From positions 2,914,001 to 2,978,000 of the forward strand of contig NZ_AP022605.1 of the NCBI RefSeq assembly GCF_010728155.1: a stretch of 64,000 bases of DNA. The letters are read 5' to 3'. Positions 47,690 to 55,506 of the stretch are shown here, piece after piece (positions within the stretch are counted from its first letter, which is position 1; each line of letters begins with the position of its first letter). Made by a program: the position numbers and the translations under genes. The DNA comes from Mycolicibacterium doricum. GTDB taxonomy: Bacteria; Actinomycetota; Actinomycetes; Mycobacteriales; Mycobacteriaceae. Under the pieces are notes generated by a model, which saw nothing but the letters and a program-made list of their open reading frames with translations, made no database searches and was not told where the DNA came from.

Positions 47690-49084
47690 CTAACGGCGTG
47701 TGCCGCCATCCGACAGGAAGCCCAGCAGGTCGTGACGGGTCAGCACACCGACCGGCTTACCGTCCTCGACCACCATCAGCGCATCGCACTCGCGCAGGGT
47801 CTTGGCAGCAGTGGTGACCAACTCGCCGGCACCGACCAGCGGCATGGGCGGGCTCATGTGTTCGGCTACCGCATCGGCCAGCTTCGCGCGGCCCTCGAAC
47901 ACCGCCGAAAGCAGTTCGCGTTCGGAGACGCTGCCCGCAACCTCACCCGCCATCACCGGCGGTTCGGCGCCGACGACGGGCATCTGCGAGACGCCGTACT
48001 CGCGCAGGATGCCGATCGCGTCGCGCACGGTCTCCGACGGATGGGTGTGCACCAGGTCCGGCAGCGCACCGGACTTGCGGCGCAACACATCGCCGACGGT
48101 GGGCTGTTCGATCGACCCGTCGAGCCGGTTGCGCAGGAAGCCGTAGGACGACATCCACGCGTCGTTGAAGATCTTCGACAGGTAGCCGCGGCCGCCGTCG
48201 GGCAGCAGTACCACCACCAACGCGTCCGGGCCCGCTTTCTGGGCGACCTCGATGGCGGCCACCACAGCCATCCCGCACGAGCCGCCGACCAGCAGCCCCT
48301 CTTCGCGGGCCAGCCGCCGCGTCATGTCGAACGAGTCTGCGTCCGAGACGGCGATGATCTCGTCCGGCACCGCGGGGTCGTAGGCCGAGGGCCAAAAGTC
48401 CTCTCCGACGCCCTCGACCAGGTACGGCCTGCCGGTGCCGCCGGAGTACACCGAACCCTCGGGGTCGGCGCCGATGACCCTGACCTTGCCGTCGGACACC
48501 TCCTTGAGGTACCGCCCGGCGCCGGTGATGGTGCCGCCGGTTCCCACGCCGGCCACGAAGTGGGTGACCTTGCCGTCGGTGTCGCGCCAGATCTCCGGCC
48601 CGGTGGTCTCGTAGTGCGACTCCGGCCCCATCGGGTTGGAGTACTGGTCGGGCTTCCAGGCACCCTCGATCTCGGTGACCAGCCGGTTGGAGACGCTGTA
48701 GTAGCTGTCCGGGTCGCTCGGGGCGACCGCCGTCGGGCATACCACGACGTCCGCGCCATAGGCGCGCAGCACGTTGCGCTTGTCCTCGCTGACCTTGTCG
48801 GGGCAGACGAAGATGCACTTGTAGCCGCGCTGCTGGGCGACCAGCGCCAGCCCGACACCGGTGTTGCCCGAGGTGGGTTCGACGATGGTGCCGCCGGGCT
48901 TCAGCTCACCGCTGGCCTCGGCGGCGTCGATCATCTTGACCGCGATGCGGTCCTTGGAGCTGCCGCCGGGGTTGAGGTATTCGATCTTGGCCGCGACGGT
49001 GCCCGCACCCGCAGGGACCACCGAATTCAGCTGTACCAGGGGGGTGTTGCCGATGAGGTCACTGACGTGCCTGGCGATACGCAT
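47690..49084 (-). CDS. cbs: cystathionine beta-synthase
   Basis: The 464-residue enzyme equals M. tuberculosis Cbs (Rv1077, 464). The PLP domain has IGNTPLVQLNSV, the PLP Lys in LNPGGSSKDRIAVKMI, EPTSGNTGVGLALVA, and AGVGTGGTITGAGRYLKE. A pair of CBS domains forms the last 130 residues (VHTHPSETVRDAIGILREYG; MPLVGAGELVTTAAKTLREC), which could bind SAM. No N-terminal heme domain is present. It condenses serine with homocysteine in the transsulphuration path, together with metB. The 114-nt stretch to the next gene shows nothing notable. Confidence 0.96.
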   Translation of the reverse strand: MRIARHVSDLIGNTPLVQLNSVVPAGAGTVAAKIEYLNPGGSSKDRIAVKMIDAAEASGELKPGGTIVEPTSGNTGVGLALVAQQRGYKCIFVCPDKVSEDKRNVLRAYGADVVVCPTAVAPSDPDSYYSVSNRLVTEIEGAWKPDQYSNPMGPESHYETTGPEIWRDTDGKVTHFVAGVGTGGTITGAGRYLKEVSDGKVRVIGADPEGSVYSGGTGRPYLVEGVGEDFWPSAYDPAVPDEIIAVSDADSFDMTRRLAREEGLLVGGSCGMAVVAAIEVAQKAGPDALVVVLLPDGGRGYLSKIFNDAWMSSYGFLRNRLDGSIEQPTVGDVLRRKSGALPDLVHTHPSETVRDAIGILREYGVSQMPVVGAEPPVMAGEVAGSVSERELLSAVFEGRAKLADAVAEHMSPPMPLVGAGELVTTAAKTLRECDALMVVEDGKPVGVLTRHDLLGFLSDGGTRR

Positions 49085-49136
49085 GTGTCCATCGTCTCAG
49101 GCCCGAAACACTGCATCCAGTCGGCCTCCGGCCGGT

Positions 49137-50189
49137 CTACCAGGTGGCCTCGCGGATGTACTCGCCGATCTGGCGCAGCGAGCGCTGCGCCTCCGACACC
49201 AACGGCGACCACAGCTGGAAGACGTGTATCTGCCCCGGCCACACGCGGATCTCGACCGGCACGCCGGCGGCCGCCAGCAGCCGCGCGGCCTTTCGCGCAT
49301 CGCTGATCAGCACCTCGGAGCCGGATACGTGGATCAGCGTCCGCGGCAGCCCGGGTTCGATGTGGTCGAGCGGCTCGTACACCGGTTCCGGGCGGCCGTC
49401 GACGAGGTGCTTGCCGGCGGCGTGCTCGATGAGCTCCACGAGTGCGTGGAAGGCGCGCTGCGGGAACATCGCGTCGCTGCGGACGTTCGGGTGGTCGGCG
49501 CGGGCCTCGTTGTCCAGCTCGAACAGCGGCGACATGGCGACCACCGCGGCAGGCGTCTCATCCTCGAGCTGCAACCGCTCGGCGAGCGCCAGCGCCAGGT
49601 AGCCGCCGGCGGAATCGCCGGCCAGCACGATCTGGTCGGGCTCGTAACCCTTGCGGCGCAGCCACTGGTAGCCGTCGTAGCAGTCGTCGAGGGCCTGACC
49701 CACCGAATGCTCCGGGATCATCCGGTAGTTGACGATCAGCGCCGGGCTGTCAGCGAACTTCGACAGTGCCGTGACCAGCCGGCTGTGCGAGTTCACCCCG
49801 CAGGTCAAAAACGCTCCACCGTGCAGATACAGAATGACGCTGCGTTTGCCGTCGGCCGGGAGCACGCCCGGTGCGCGGACCAGCTGAGCGGTGCAGTTCT
49901 GCAGTGCGATGGTGGCGCGGACGGTGCCCGGGACCGGACGGAGGATGCGGCCAGCGAAGTCCAACGCACCCCATGGCCAGGGCAACTTGGGAGCGCGGCT
50001 ACCGATCGACAGCGCCGGCTTGATGGTCATCAGCGCGGCCAGGGCCATCACCCGACCGCCGATACTGGGCCCGTCCTCGACGACCTCGACGGGTGCGCCG
50101 TCACTGCCGGGAAAGCGCCGCCACCTGCGGGCATTGCCTACTCGGAGGCCAGCAAACGAAGAGCTGGGGACCCTCATCGGTGCCGTCAT
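49137..50189 (-). CDS. lipU: HSL-family lipase/esterase (LipU-like)
   Basis: The 350-residue alpha/beta-hydrolase of the hormone-sensitive lipase family has the HGGAF oxyanion motif (VILYLHGGAFLTCG), the nucleophile in LAGDSAGGYLALALAE, and a downstream His in VWPGQIHVFQLWSP; the acid is in VSGSEVLISDAR. A hydrophobic N-terminal segment (VMALAALMTIKP) may touch the membrane. It matches Rv1076 in position; that protein is shorter (297). The ATG at 50189 has AGAAGGTGG upstream, better than a GTG at 50201. The upstream region has a perfect GCTCAG/CTGAGC palindrome (50226-50240). Confidence 0.88.
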   Translation of the reverse strand: MTAPMRVPSSSFAGLRVGNARRWRRFPGSDGAPVEVVEDGPSIGGRVMALAALMTIKPALSIGSRAPKLPWPWGALDFAGRILRPVPGTVRATIALQNCTAQLVRAPGVLPADGKRSVILYLHGGAFLTCGVNSHSRLVTALSKFADSPALIVNYRMIPEHSVGQALDDCYDGYQWLRRKGYEPDQIVLAGDSAGGYLALALAERLQLEDETPAAVVAMSPLFELDNEARADHPNVRSDAMFPQRAFHALVELIEHAAGKHLVDGRPEPVYEPLDHIEPGLPRTLIHVSGSEVLISDARKAARLLAAAGVPVEIRVWPGQIHVFQLWSPLVSEAQRSLRQIGEYIREATW

Positions 50190-50225
50190 CGCCACCACCA
50201 CCTTCTACGTCGCTGTAGTTTAGGT

Positions 50226-50240
50226 GCTCAGCTACTGAGC
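50226..50240. promoter_or_regulatory. palindrome in the lipU/SGNH divergent promoter
   Basis: GCTCAG and CTGAGC pair perfectly around CTA. It lies 37 nt before the lipU ATG, a position suitable for a repressor or for a leader hairpin. Confidence 0.35.
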
Positions 50241-50357
50241 CGATCTCCGTAACCCAGCTTCGCACGTTTAACCGATACTACAAGTGTTCAAACAAAATTC
50301 GTTCCGGGTTTGATACCGCACCGTGATCACTGTCGAATCTGGCCCGCCGAGCGTCCG

Positions 50358-50363
50358 TAAAAT
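50358..50363 (+). promoter_or_regulatory. -10 element TAAAAT, leaderless start
   Basis: TAAAAT is followed by 6 nt and the GTG at 50370, a very strong leaderless arrangement in an otherwise GC-rich region. Confidence 0.7.
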
Positions 50364-50369
50364 ACTCTT

Positions 50370-51320
50370 GTGCGAACATCACGCGGTGCCCTGGCAGCGG
50401 CGGCCACACTCGCATCGACGGGTTCGGCCTATGTCGGGGTGCGCAATCTGCTGACCGGCCAGGCCGAACAGGCCCGTCAGGTCATCCCGAAGGCCTGGGA
50501 CGTCCCGCCGCGCGCAGACGGCGTCTACTCCCCCGGCGGCGGCGCCGTCGAGCGCTGGCATCGCGGCGACCCGTTCGACCTGCACCTGATGATCTTCGGC
50601 GACTCCACTGCGACCGGCTACGGCTGCCGCACCGCCGACGAAGTGCCCGGCGTGCTCATCGCGCGTGGACTCGCCGAGCAGTCCGGGAAGCGGATCCGGC
50701 TGAGCACCAAGGCGATCGTCGGGGCCACGTCCAAGGGGCTGGCCGGTCAGATCGACGCGATGTTCGTGGCCGGCCCGCCGCCGGACACCGCGGTCATCAT
50801 GATCGGTGCCAACGACATCACCGCCCTCAACGGCATCCCGCAGTCGGCCCGCAGGGTGGGTAAGGCCGTCGCCCGCCTGCGGTCGAGTGGCGCCGTCGTC
50901 GTCGTCGGCACCTGCCCGGACTTCGGGGTGATCACCGCGATTCCGCAACCCCTACGCACGGTCGCCCGGACGCTGGGACTGCGCCTGGCGCGGGCGCAGG
51001 CGTCGGCGGTGCGCGCCGCAGGCGGTGTGCCGGTGCCCTTCTCAGACCTACTCGCGCCGCACTTCTACAAGCAGCCCGACGTGCTGTTCTCCGAGGACAT
51101 GTTCCACCCGTCGGCGGCGGGGTACGCGCTGGCTGCCAGCCAGCTGCTGCCTGCGCTGTGCGAGGCGCTCGGCGAGCAGAGTCCCCAGGGCGCCTCCCAG
51201 CAGGCGCTGCGGACCCGCGCCGCCGATGTCAGCACGCTGCTGGCCAAGGTCGGTGGGATCACCCGGTTGTGGCGTCGGACCACCGGGGTGCCCGCGCCGG
51301 TGATCGCGTCGGCACGCTAG
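50370..51320 (+). CDS. SGNH/GDSL-type lipid hydrolase (Rv1075c-like)
   Basis: The 316-residue SGNH hydrolase has block I in LMIFGDSTATGYG (catalytic Ser), block III in VIMIGANDITAL and block V in FSEDMFHPSAAGYALA (Asp and His). An N-terminal hydrophobic stretch (ALAAAATLASTGSAYVGV) is a signal peptide or anchor, so it works at the cell envelope. Rv1075c was reported as a GDSL lipase/esterase. The gene is followed by fadA3 after 31 nt; a joint role in lipid use is possible. Confidence 0.88.
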   Translation: MRTSRGALAAAATLASTGSAYVGVRNLLTGQAEQARQVIPKAWDVPPRADGVYSPGGGAVERWHRGDPFDLHLMIFGDSTATGYGCRTADEVPGVLIARGLAEQSGKRIRLSTKAIVGATSKGLAGQIDAMFVAGPPPDTAVIMIGANDITALNGIPQSARRVGKAVARLRSSGAVVVVGTCPDFGVITAIPQPLRTVARTLGLRLARAQASAVRAAGGVPVPFSDLLAPHFYKQPDVLFSEDMFHPSAAGYALAASQLLPALCEALGEQSPQGASQQALRTRAADVSTLLAKVGGITRLWRRTTGVPAPVIASAR

Positions 51321-51351
51321 TTTCTCCGTGTCACCCGAACGAGGAGCCGTC

Positions 51352-52569
51352 ATGCCTGAAGCCGTCATCGTCTCGACCGCGCGTTCGCCGATCGGCCGCG
51401 CCAACAAGGGGTCGCTGGTCGACATGCGGCCCGACGACCTCGCCGCCCAAATGGTGCGCGCAGCGCTGGACAAGGTCCCCTCGCTCGACCCGCACGACAT
51501 CGACGACCTGATCATGGGCTGCGGCCAGCCCGCCGGCGAGTCCGGCTTCAACATCGGCCGCACGGTGGCCGTTGCGCTGGGCTACGACTTCATGCCGGGC
51601 GCCACCGTGAACCGGTACTGCTCGTCGTCTCTGCAGACCTCCCGGATGGCGTTCCACGCGATCAAGGCCGGCGAGGGCCACGCGTTCATCTCGGCGGGTG
51701 TGGAGACGGTGTCGCGCTTCGCGAAGGGCAGCGCCGACGGCTGGCCCGACACCATGAACCCGATGTTCGCCGAGGCTGCGGAACGGTCCAACCAGGCCGC
51801 CACCGGTGGCGACGAGTGGCACGACCCGCGCGAGGACGGCAACCTGCCGGACGTCTACATCGCGATGGGCCAGACCGCCGAGAACGTCGCACTCTACACC
51901 GGCATCAGCCGAGAGGACCAGGACCACTGGGGGGTGCGGTCGCAGAACCGTGCCGAGGAGGCCATCAACAGCGGCTTCTTCGAGCGCGAGATCTCGCCGG
52001 TGACGTTGCCGGACGGCACGGTCGTGTCCAAGGACGACGGTCCGCGAGCTGGCACCACGTACGAGAAGATCAGCCAGCTCAAACCGGTCTTCCGGCCCAA
52101 CGGCACGATCACGGCGGGCAATGCGTGCCCGCTGAACGACGGCGCCGCCGCGGTGGTCATCATGAGCGACGAGAAGGCCGGTCAGCTCGGGCTGACCCCG
52201 CTGGCCCGCATCGTCGCGACCGGGGTGTCGGGGTTGTCGCCCGAAATCATGGGGCTCGGTCCGATCGAGGCGTCGAAGAGGGCGCTGGCCAACGCCGGGA
52301 TGGGCATCGGCGACATCGACCTCTACGAGATCAACGAGGCGTTCGCCGTCCAGGTGCTGGGGTCCGCGCGGGAGCTGGGCATGGACGAGGACAAGCTCAA
52401 CGTGTCCGGCGGCGCAATCGCGCTGGGGCATCCGTTCGGAATGACCGGCGCCCGCATCACCGCGACGCTGCTGAACAACCTGCAGACCCACGACAAGCAG
52501 TTCGGTCTGGAGACGATGTGTGTGGGTGGTGGACAGGGCATGGCGATGATCATCGAGCGGCTTTCCTAG
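51352..52569 (+). CDS. fadA3: acetyl-CoA acetyltransferase (FadA3-like thiolase)
   Basis: The 405-residue thiolase equals M. tuberculosis FadA3 (Rv1074c, 405). The nucleophilic Cys is in TVNRYCSSSLQTSRMA, the His in GGAIALGHPFGMTGAR and the second Cys in LETMCVGGGQGMAMI. Loop features (GGDEWHDPREDG) are typical of long-chain trifunctional-type thiolases. It cleaves 3-ketoacyl-CoA. GAGGAG lies before the ATG at 51352. The stop codon is followed at once by two 17-bp tandem repeats and then a strong terminator. Confidence 0.95.
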   Translation: MPEAVIVSTARSPIGRANKGSLVDMRPDDLAAQMVRAALDKVPSLDPHDIDDLIMGCGQPAGESGFNIGRTVAVALGYDFMPGATVNRYCSSSLQTSRMAFHAIKAGEGHAFISAGVETVSRFAKGSADGWPDTMNPMFAEAAERSNQAATGGDEWHDPREDGNLPDVYIAMGQTAENVALYTGISREDQDHWGVRSQNRAEEAINSGFFEREISPVTLPDGTVVSKDDGPRAGTTYEKISQLKPVFRPNGTITAGNACPLNDGAAAVVIMSDEKAGQLGLTPLARIVATGVSGLSPEIMGLGPIEASKRALANAGMGIGDIDLYEINEAFAVQVLGSARELGMDEDKLNVSGGAIALGHPFGMTGARITATLLNNLQTHDKQFGLETMCVGGGQGMAMIIERLS

Positions 52570-52603
52570 CCTTCCCTTCCGGGGAACCTTCCCTTCCGGG
52601 GAA
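52570..52603. repeat. two perfect 17-bp tandem repeats after fadA3
   Basis: CCTTCCCTTCCGGGGAA occurs twice without mismatch at 52570-52586 and 52587-52603. Each copy has TTCCC/GGGAA arms that can fold into a small hairpin, so it may be a duplicated 3' processing or termination element. Confidence 0.95.
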
Positions 52604-52621
52604 CAGGGCCTGCACAGCAGA

Positions 52622-52648
52622 AAGCCCGGCACCGCCGGTGCCGGGCTT
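52622..52648. terminator. strong bidirectional terminator
   Basis: AAGCCCGGCACC (52622-52633) and GGTGCCGGGCTT (52637-52648) form a 12-bp perfect stem with a 3-nt loop between the convergent fadA3 and Bax-inhibitor-like genes. Confidence 0.85.
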
Positions 52649-52661
52649 CCCTAGAGGGCTG

Positions 52662-53510
52662 CTAGTCGTTCTGGAAGTAACTCAGCAGCCGCAGGATCTC
52701 GATGTACAGCCAGACCAGCGTGACGGTCAGGCCGAGGGCGACGCCCCAGGCGGCCTTCTCGGGCGCACCGGCACGGATCATCTGGTCGGCGGCGTCGAAG
52801 TCGAGCAGGAAGCTGAACGCAGCGAGGCCGATGCAGACGAGCGAGAAGATGATCGCGATGGTTCCACCGCTGCGCAGGCCCATGCCTTCGCCGCCGCCCA
52901 CACCGAACATCGCGAGCACCAAGTTGCCGAGCATCAGCACCAGCACGCCGAACAAGCCGGCGACGATCATGCGAGTGAACTTCGGCGTGACGCGGATGGC
53001 GCCGGTCTTGTAGACGACGAGCATGCCGAAGAACACGCCCAGCGTGGCGAGCACCGCCTGGGTGATCAGCGCGCCCGCGCTGCCGCCCGCGACGACGACA
53101 TTGCCGAACAACCACGAGATCGCGCCCAAAAACAGGCCCTCAAGGCCCGCGTAGGTCAGCACGATGGCGGGGTTGTCCTGCTTGCGGCCGAAGGTCGCGA
53201 TCAGAACCATCACCAGGCCGCCGATGGCGCCGATCATGGTCAGCGGGGCGGCCAGCCCCGGGTTCATCCCGACCAGGAAGTAGGAGACGACGGCGACGGC
53301 CGACAGCACGGCCAGCGTGATGCCGGTCTTCGTGACGACGTCGTCGATGGTCATCGGCCGGGCGACGCCGGTCTGCTCCGGGTACCGGGTCGTATACGGC
53401 TCAGCCTGTACCTGCTGGGTACCGTAGCCGGCGGCTCCGGTACCGAATGTCGCGTATCCGCCCTGCGTCTTCGGCAGGGAGCGGAATACCGGGTTGCTGC
53501 TCTCGCGCAC
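52662..53510 (-). CDS. Bax inhibitor-1/YccA family membrane protein
   Basis: The 282-residue protein has a 50-residue Gly/Tyr/Gln-rich soluble start and then seven membrane segments typical of BI-1/YccA (TMBIM) proteins: GITLAVLSAVAVVSYFLVG, MIGAIGGLVMVLIATFG, GLEGLFLGAISWLFG, AVLATLGVFFGMLVVY, MIVAGLFGVLVLMLGNLVL, IIFSLVCIGLAAFSFLLDF and the re-entrant WGVALGLTVTLVWLYIEILR. An Asp in FLLDFDAAD could be the pH-sensing residue of the calcium-leak channel. The GTG at 53510 has GAGAGGA before it. Confidence 0.88.
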   Translation of the reverse strand: MRESSNPVFRSLPKTQGGYATFGTGAAGYGTQQVQAEPYTTRYPEQTGVARPMTIDDVVTKTGITLAVLSAVAVVSYFLVGMNPGLAAPLTMIGAIGGLVMVLIATFGRKQDNPAIVLTYAGLEGLFLGAISWLFGNVVVAGGSAGALITQAVLATLGVFFGMLVVYKTGAIRVTPKFTRMIVAGLFGVLVLMLGNLVLAMFGVGGGEGMGLRSGGTIAIIFSLVCIGLAAFSFLLDFDAADQMIRAGAPEKAAWGVALGLTVTLVWLYIEILRLLSYFQND

Positions 53511-53663
53511 CGTCGGGTCCTCTCGTAGGTGGTTCGATGACGAACACACGGTCAACGATCGACGGTCCGGCGTGAGTTCCCGAAATCGAACAACATCTCA
53601 CGGGAACTTCCCAGGACGTCGAGCAAGACCTTACCCGTCGCGCGCGGGCTGCGGGCGACGATC

Positions 53664-53669
53664 TACATT
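53664..53669 (+). promoter_or_regulatory. -10 element TACATT, leaderless start
   Basis: TACATT lies 7 nt before the GTG at 53677 and determines the start chosen for the EchA9-like gene. Confidence 0.55.
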
Positions 53670-53676
53670 GCTTCCC

Positions 53677-54714
53677 GTGGCGCAAAACGGGGATGTCCTA
53701 GTTTCTGTTGAGAACGGCGTTGGACTCCTCACCCTGAACCGGCCGAAGGCGATCAACTCGCTGACCCACGGCATGGTGACCACGCTGGCGAACGCGTTGC
53801 GCGCCTGGGAAAAGGACGACGGTGTGCACGCCGTGCTGCTCTCCGGTACGGGTGAACGCGGCCTGTGCGCCGGTGGCGACGTGATCGCGCTTTACCACAG
53901 CGCCAAAGCCGGCGGCGAGGACGCGCGGCGGTTCTGGTACGACGAGTATCAGCTCAACTCCTACATCGGCCGCTATCCCAAACCGTATGTGGCCGTGATG
54001 GACGGCATCGTCATGGGCGGTGGCGTCGGCGTCAGCGCGCACGGCGACGTGCGTGTGGTCACCGATACCACGAAGATGGGTATGCCCGAGGTGGGCATCG
54101 GCTTCATCCCGGACGTCGGCGGCACCTACTTGCTCTCCCGTGCCCCCGGGCGCCTCGGTCTCCACGCCGCCCTGACCGGCGCCCCGTTCTCCGGTGCCGA
54201 CGCGATCGCCATGGGCTTCGCCGACCACTTCGTGCCGCAGGACACGCTGGACGACTTCAAGGCCGCGGTCATCGCCGACGGTGTCGCTGCGGCGCTGGCC
54301 GCCCACGCGGTCGAGCCACCCGCGAGTGCACTGCTGTCCCAACGTGACTGGATCGACGAGTGCTACGCGGGTGACACCGTCGCAGACATCGTCGCCGCCC
54401 TGCGCGGTCACGACGCCGGCCCGGCGAACGACGCCGCCGACCTCATCGCTTCGCGCTCCCCCGTCGCGCTGGCCGTCGCGCTGGAATCCGTCCGCCGGGC
54501 GGCCCGACTGGACACACTGGAAGACGTGCTCCGCGACGAATACCGCGTCTCATGTGCATCGCTGCGTTCCCACGACTTCGTCGAGGGCATCCGCGCCCAA
54601 CTCGTCGACAAGGATCGCAACCCGAAGTGGTCGCACCAGTCGGTCTCGGAGGTCACCGCCGCGGACGTCGACGCCTACTTCGTACCCGCCGACCCCGAAC
54701 TCACGTTCCCCTAA
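53677..54714 (+). CDS. echA9: 3-hydroxyisobutyryl-CoA hydrolase-type crotonase (EchA9-like)
   Basis: The 345-residue protein has the same length as EchA9 (Rv1071c). The HIBCH pattern is clear: RGLCAGGDVIALYHSAK, DGIVMGGGVGVSAHGDVRVV, MPEVGIGFIPDVGGTYLLSR and a long C-terminal extension absent from plain hydratases (SVRRAARLDTLEDVLRDEYR; SHDFVEGIRAQLVDKDRNP). It probably hydrolyses 3-hydroxyisobutyryl-CoA in valine breakdown. Nine nt separate it from echA8, which has its own AAGGAG site. Confidence 0.93.
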   Translation: MAQNGDVLVSVENGVGLLTLNRPKAINSLTHGMVTTLANALRAWEKDDGVHAVLLSGTGERGLCAGGDVIALYHSAKAGGEDARRFWYDEYQLNSYIGRYPKPYVAVMDGIVMGGGVGVSAHGDVRVVTDTTKMGMPEVGIGFIPDVGGTYLLSRAPGRLGLHAALTGAPFSGADAIAMGFADHFVPQDTLDDFKAAVIADGVAAALAAHAVEPPASALLSQRDWIDECYAGDTVADIVAALRGHDAGPANDAADLIASRSPVALAVALESVRRAARLDTLEDVLRDEYRVSCASLRSHDFVEGIRAQLVDKDRNPKWSHQSVSEVTAADVDAYFVPADPELTFP

Positions 54715-54723
54715 GGAGTAGTC

Positions 54724-55497
54724 ATGGATTACGAGACCATCCTCGTCACCCGCGACGGCCGCGTCGGCACGATCATGTTGAACCGACCCAAGGCCCTCAA
54801 CGCGCTCAACTCGCGGGTGATGGTCGAAGTCACCACGGCCGCAGCCGAATTCGATGCGGACGAGAGGATCGGCGCCATCGTCATCACCGGCAGCGAAAAG
54901 GCCTTCGCGGCGGGCGCCGACATCAAGGAGATGGCGGGGCTGTCCTTCGCCGAGGTGTTCACCTCCGACTTCTTCGCGCTCTGGGGCAGATTCGCCGCCA
55001 CTCGCACCCCCACCATCGCCGCCGTCGCCGGCTACGCGCTCGGCGGTGGGTGTGAGCTGGCGATGATGTGCGACATCCTCATCGCCGCCGACACCGCGAA
55101 GTTCGGGCAGCCCGAGATCAAACTCGGCGTGCTGCCGGGTATGGGTGGTTCCCAGCGTCTCACCCGCGCCATCGGCAAGGCCAAGGCGATGGACCTGATC
55201 CTGACCGGCCGCACGATCGGCGCCGAGGAGGCCGAGCGCAGCGGTCTGGTATCGCGGGTGGTGCCCGCTGACCGGCTGCTCGACGAGGCCAACGAGGTCG
55301 CCGCGACGATTGCTGCGATGTCGCGCAACGCATCCCGGATGGCCAAGGAAGCGGTCGACCGTGCCTTCGAATCAACGCTGACCGAGGGCCTGCTCTACGA
55401 GCGCCGGCTCTTTCATTCCACTTTCGCGACGGAGGACCAGAAGGAAGGTATGGCGGCGTTCAGCGAGAAGCGCCCCGCCAACTTCACCCATCGCTAA
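54724..55497 (+). CDS. echA8: enoyl-CoA hydratase EchA8
   Basis: The 257-residue hydratase equals M. tuberculosis EchA8 (Rv1070c, 257). Both catalytic glutamates are present, in [14 protein letters not shown] and [17 protein letters not shown], together with the oxyanion segment [15 protein letters not shown]. The C-terminal [18 protein letters not shown] is typical of mitochondrial-type short-chain hydratases. It hydrates 2-enoyl-CoA in beta-oxidation. AAGGAG lies 5 nt before the ATG. Confidence 0.96.
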   Translation: MDYETILVTRDGRVGTIMLNRPKALNALNSRVMVEVTTAAAEFDADERIGAIVITGSEKAFAAGADIKEMAGLSFAEVFTSDFFALWGRFAATRTPTIAAVAGYALGGGCELAMMCDILIAADTAKFGQPEIKLGVLPGMGGSQRLTRAIGKAKAMDLILTGRTIGAEEAERSGLVSRVVPADRLLDEANEVAATIAAMSRNASRMAKEAVDRAFESTLTEGLLYERRLFHSTFATEDQKEGMAAFSEKRPANFTHR

Positions 55498-55500
55498 TCT
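55495..55500 (+). promoter_or_regulatory. -10 element TAATCT overlapping the echA8 stop codon
   Basis: TAATCT starts at the TAA stop of echA8 and is followed by 6 nt and the GTG at 55507. The downstream gene could thus have its own leaderless promoter besides operon transcription. Confidence 0.45.
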
Positions 55501-55506
55501 GCTCTG

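Noticed and set aside
46787-49306. 839-codon open frame on the plus strand
   Set aside because: It runs antisense across the proline-rich protein and cbs, both of which have clear families. Long antisense frames are normal in high-GC DNA, and the translation is Arg/Asp/His-rich low complexity.
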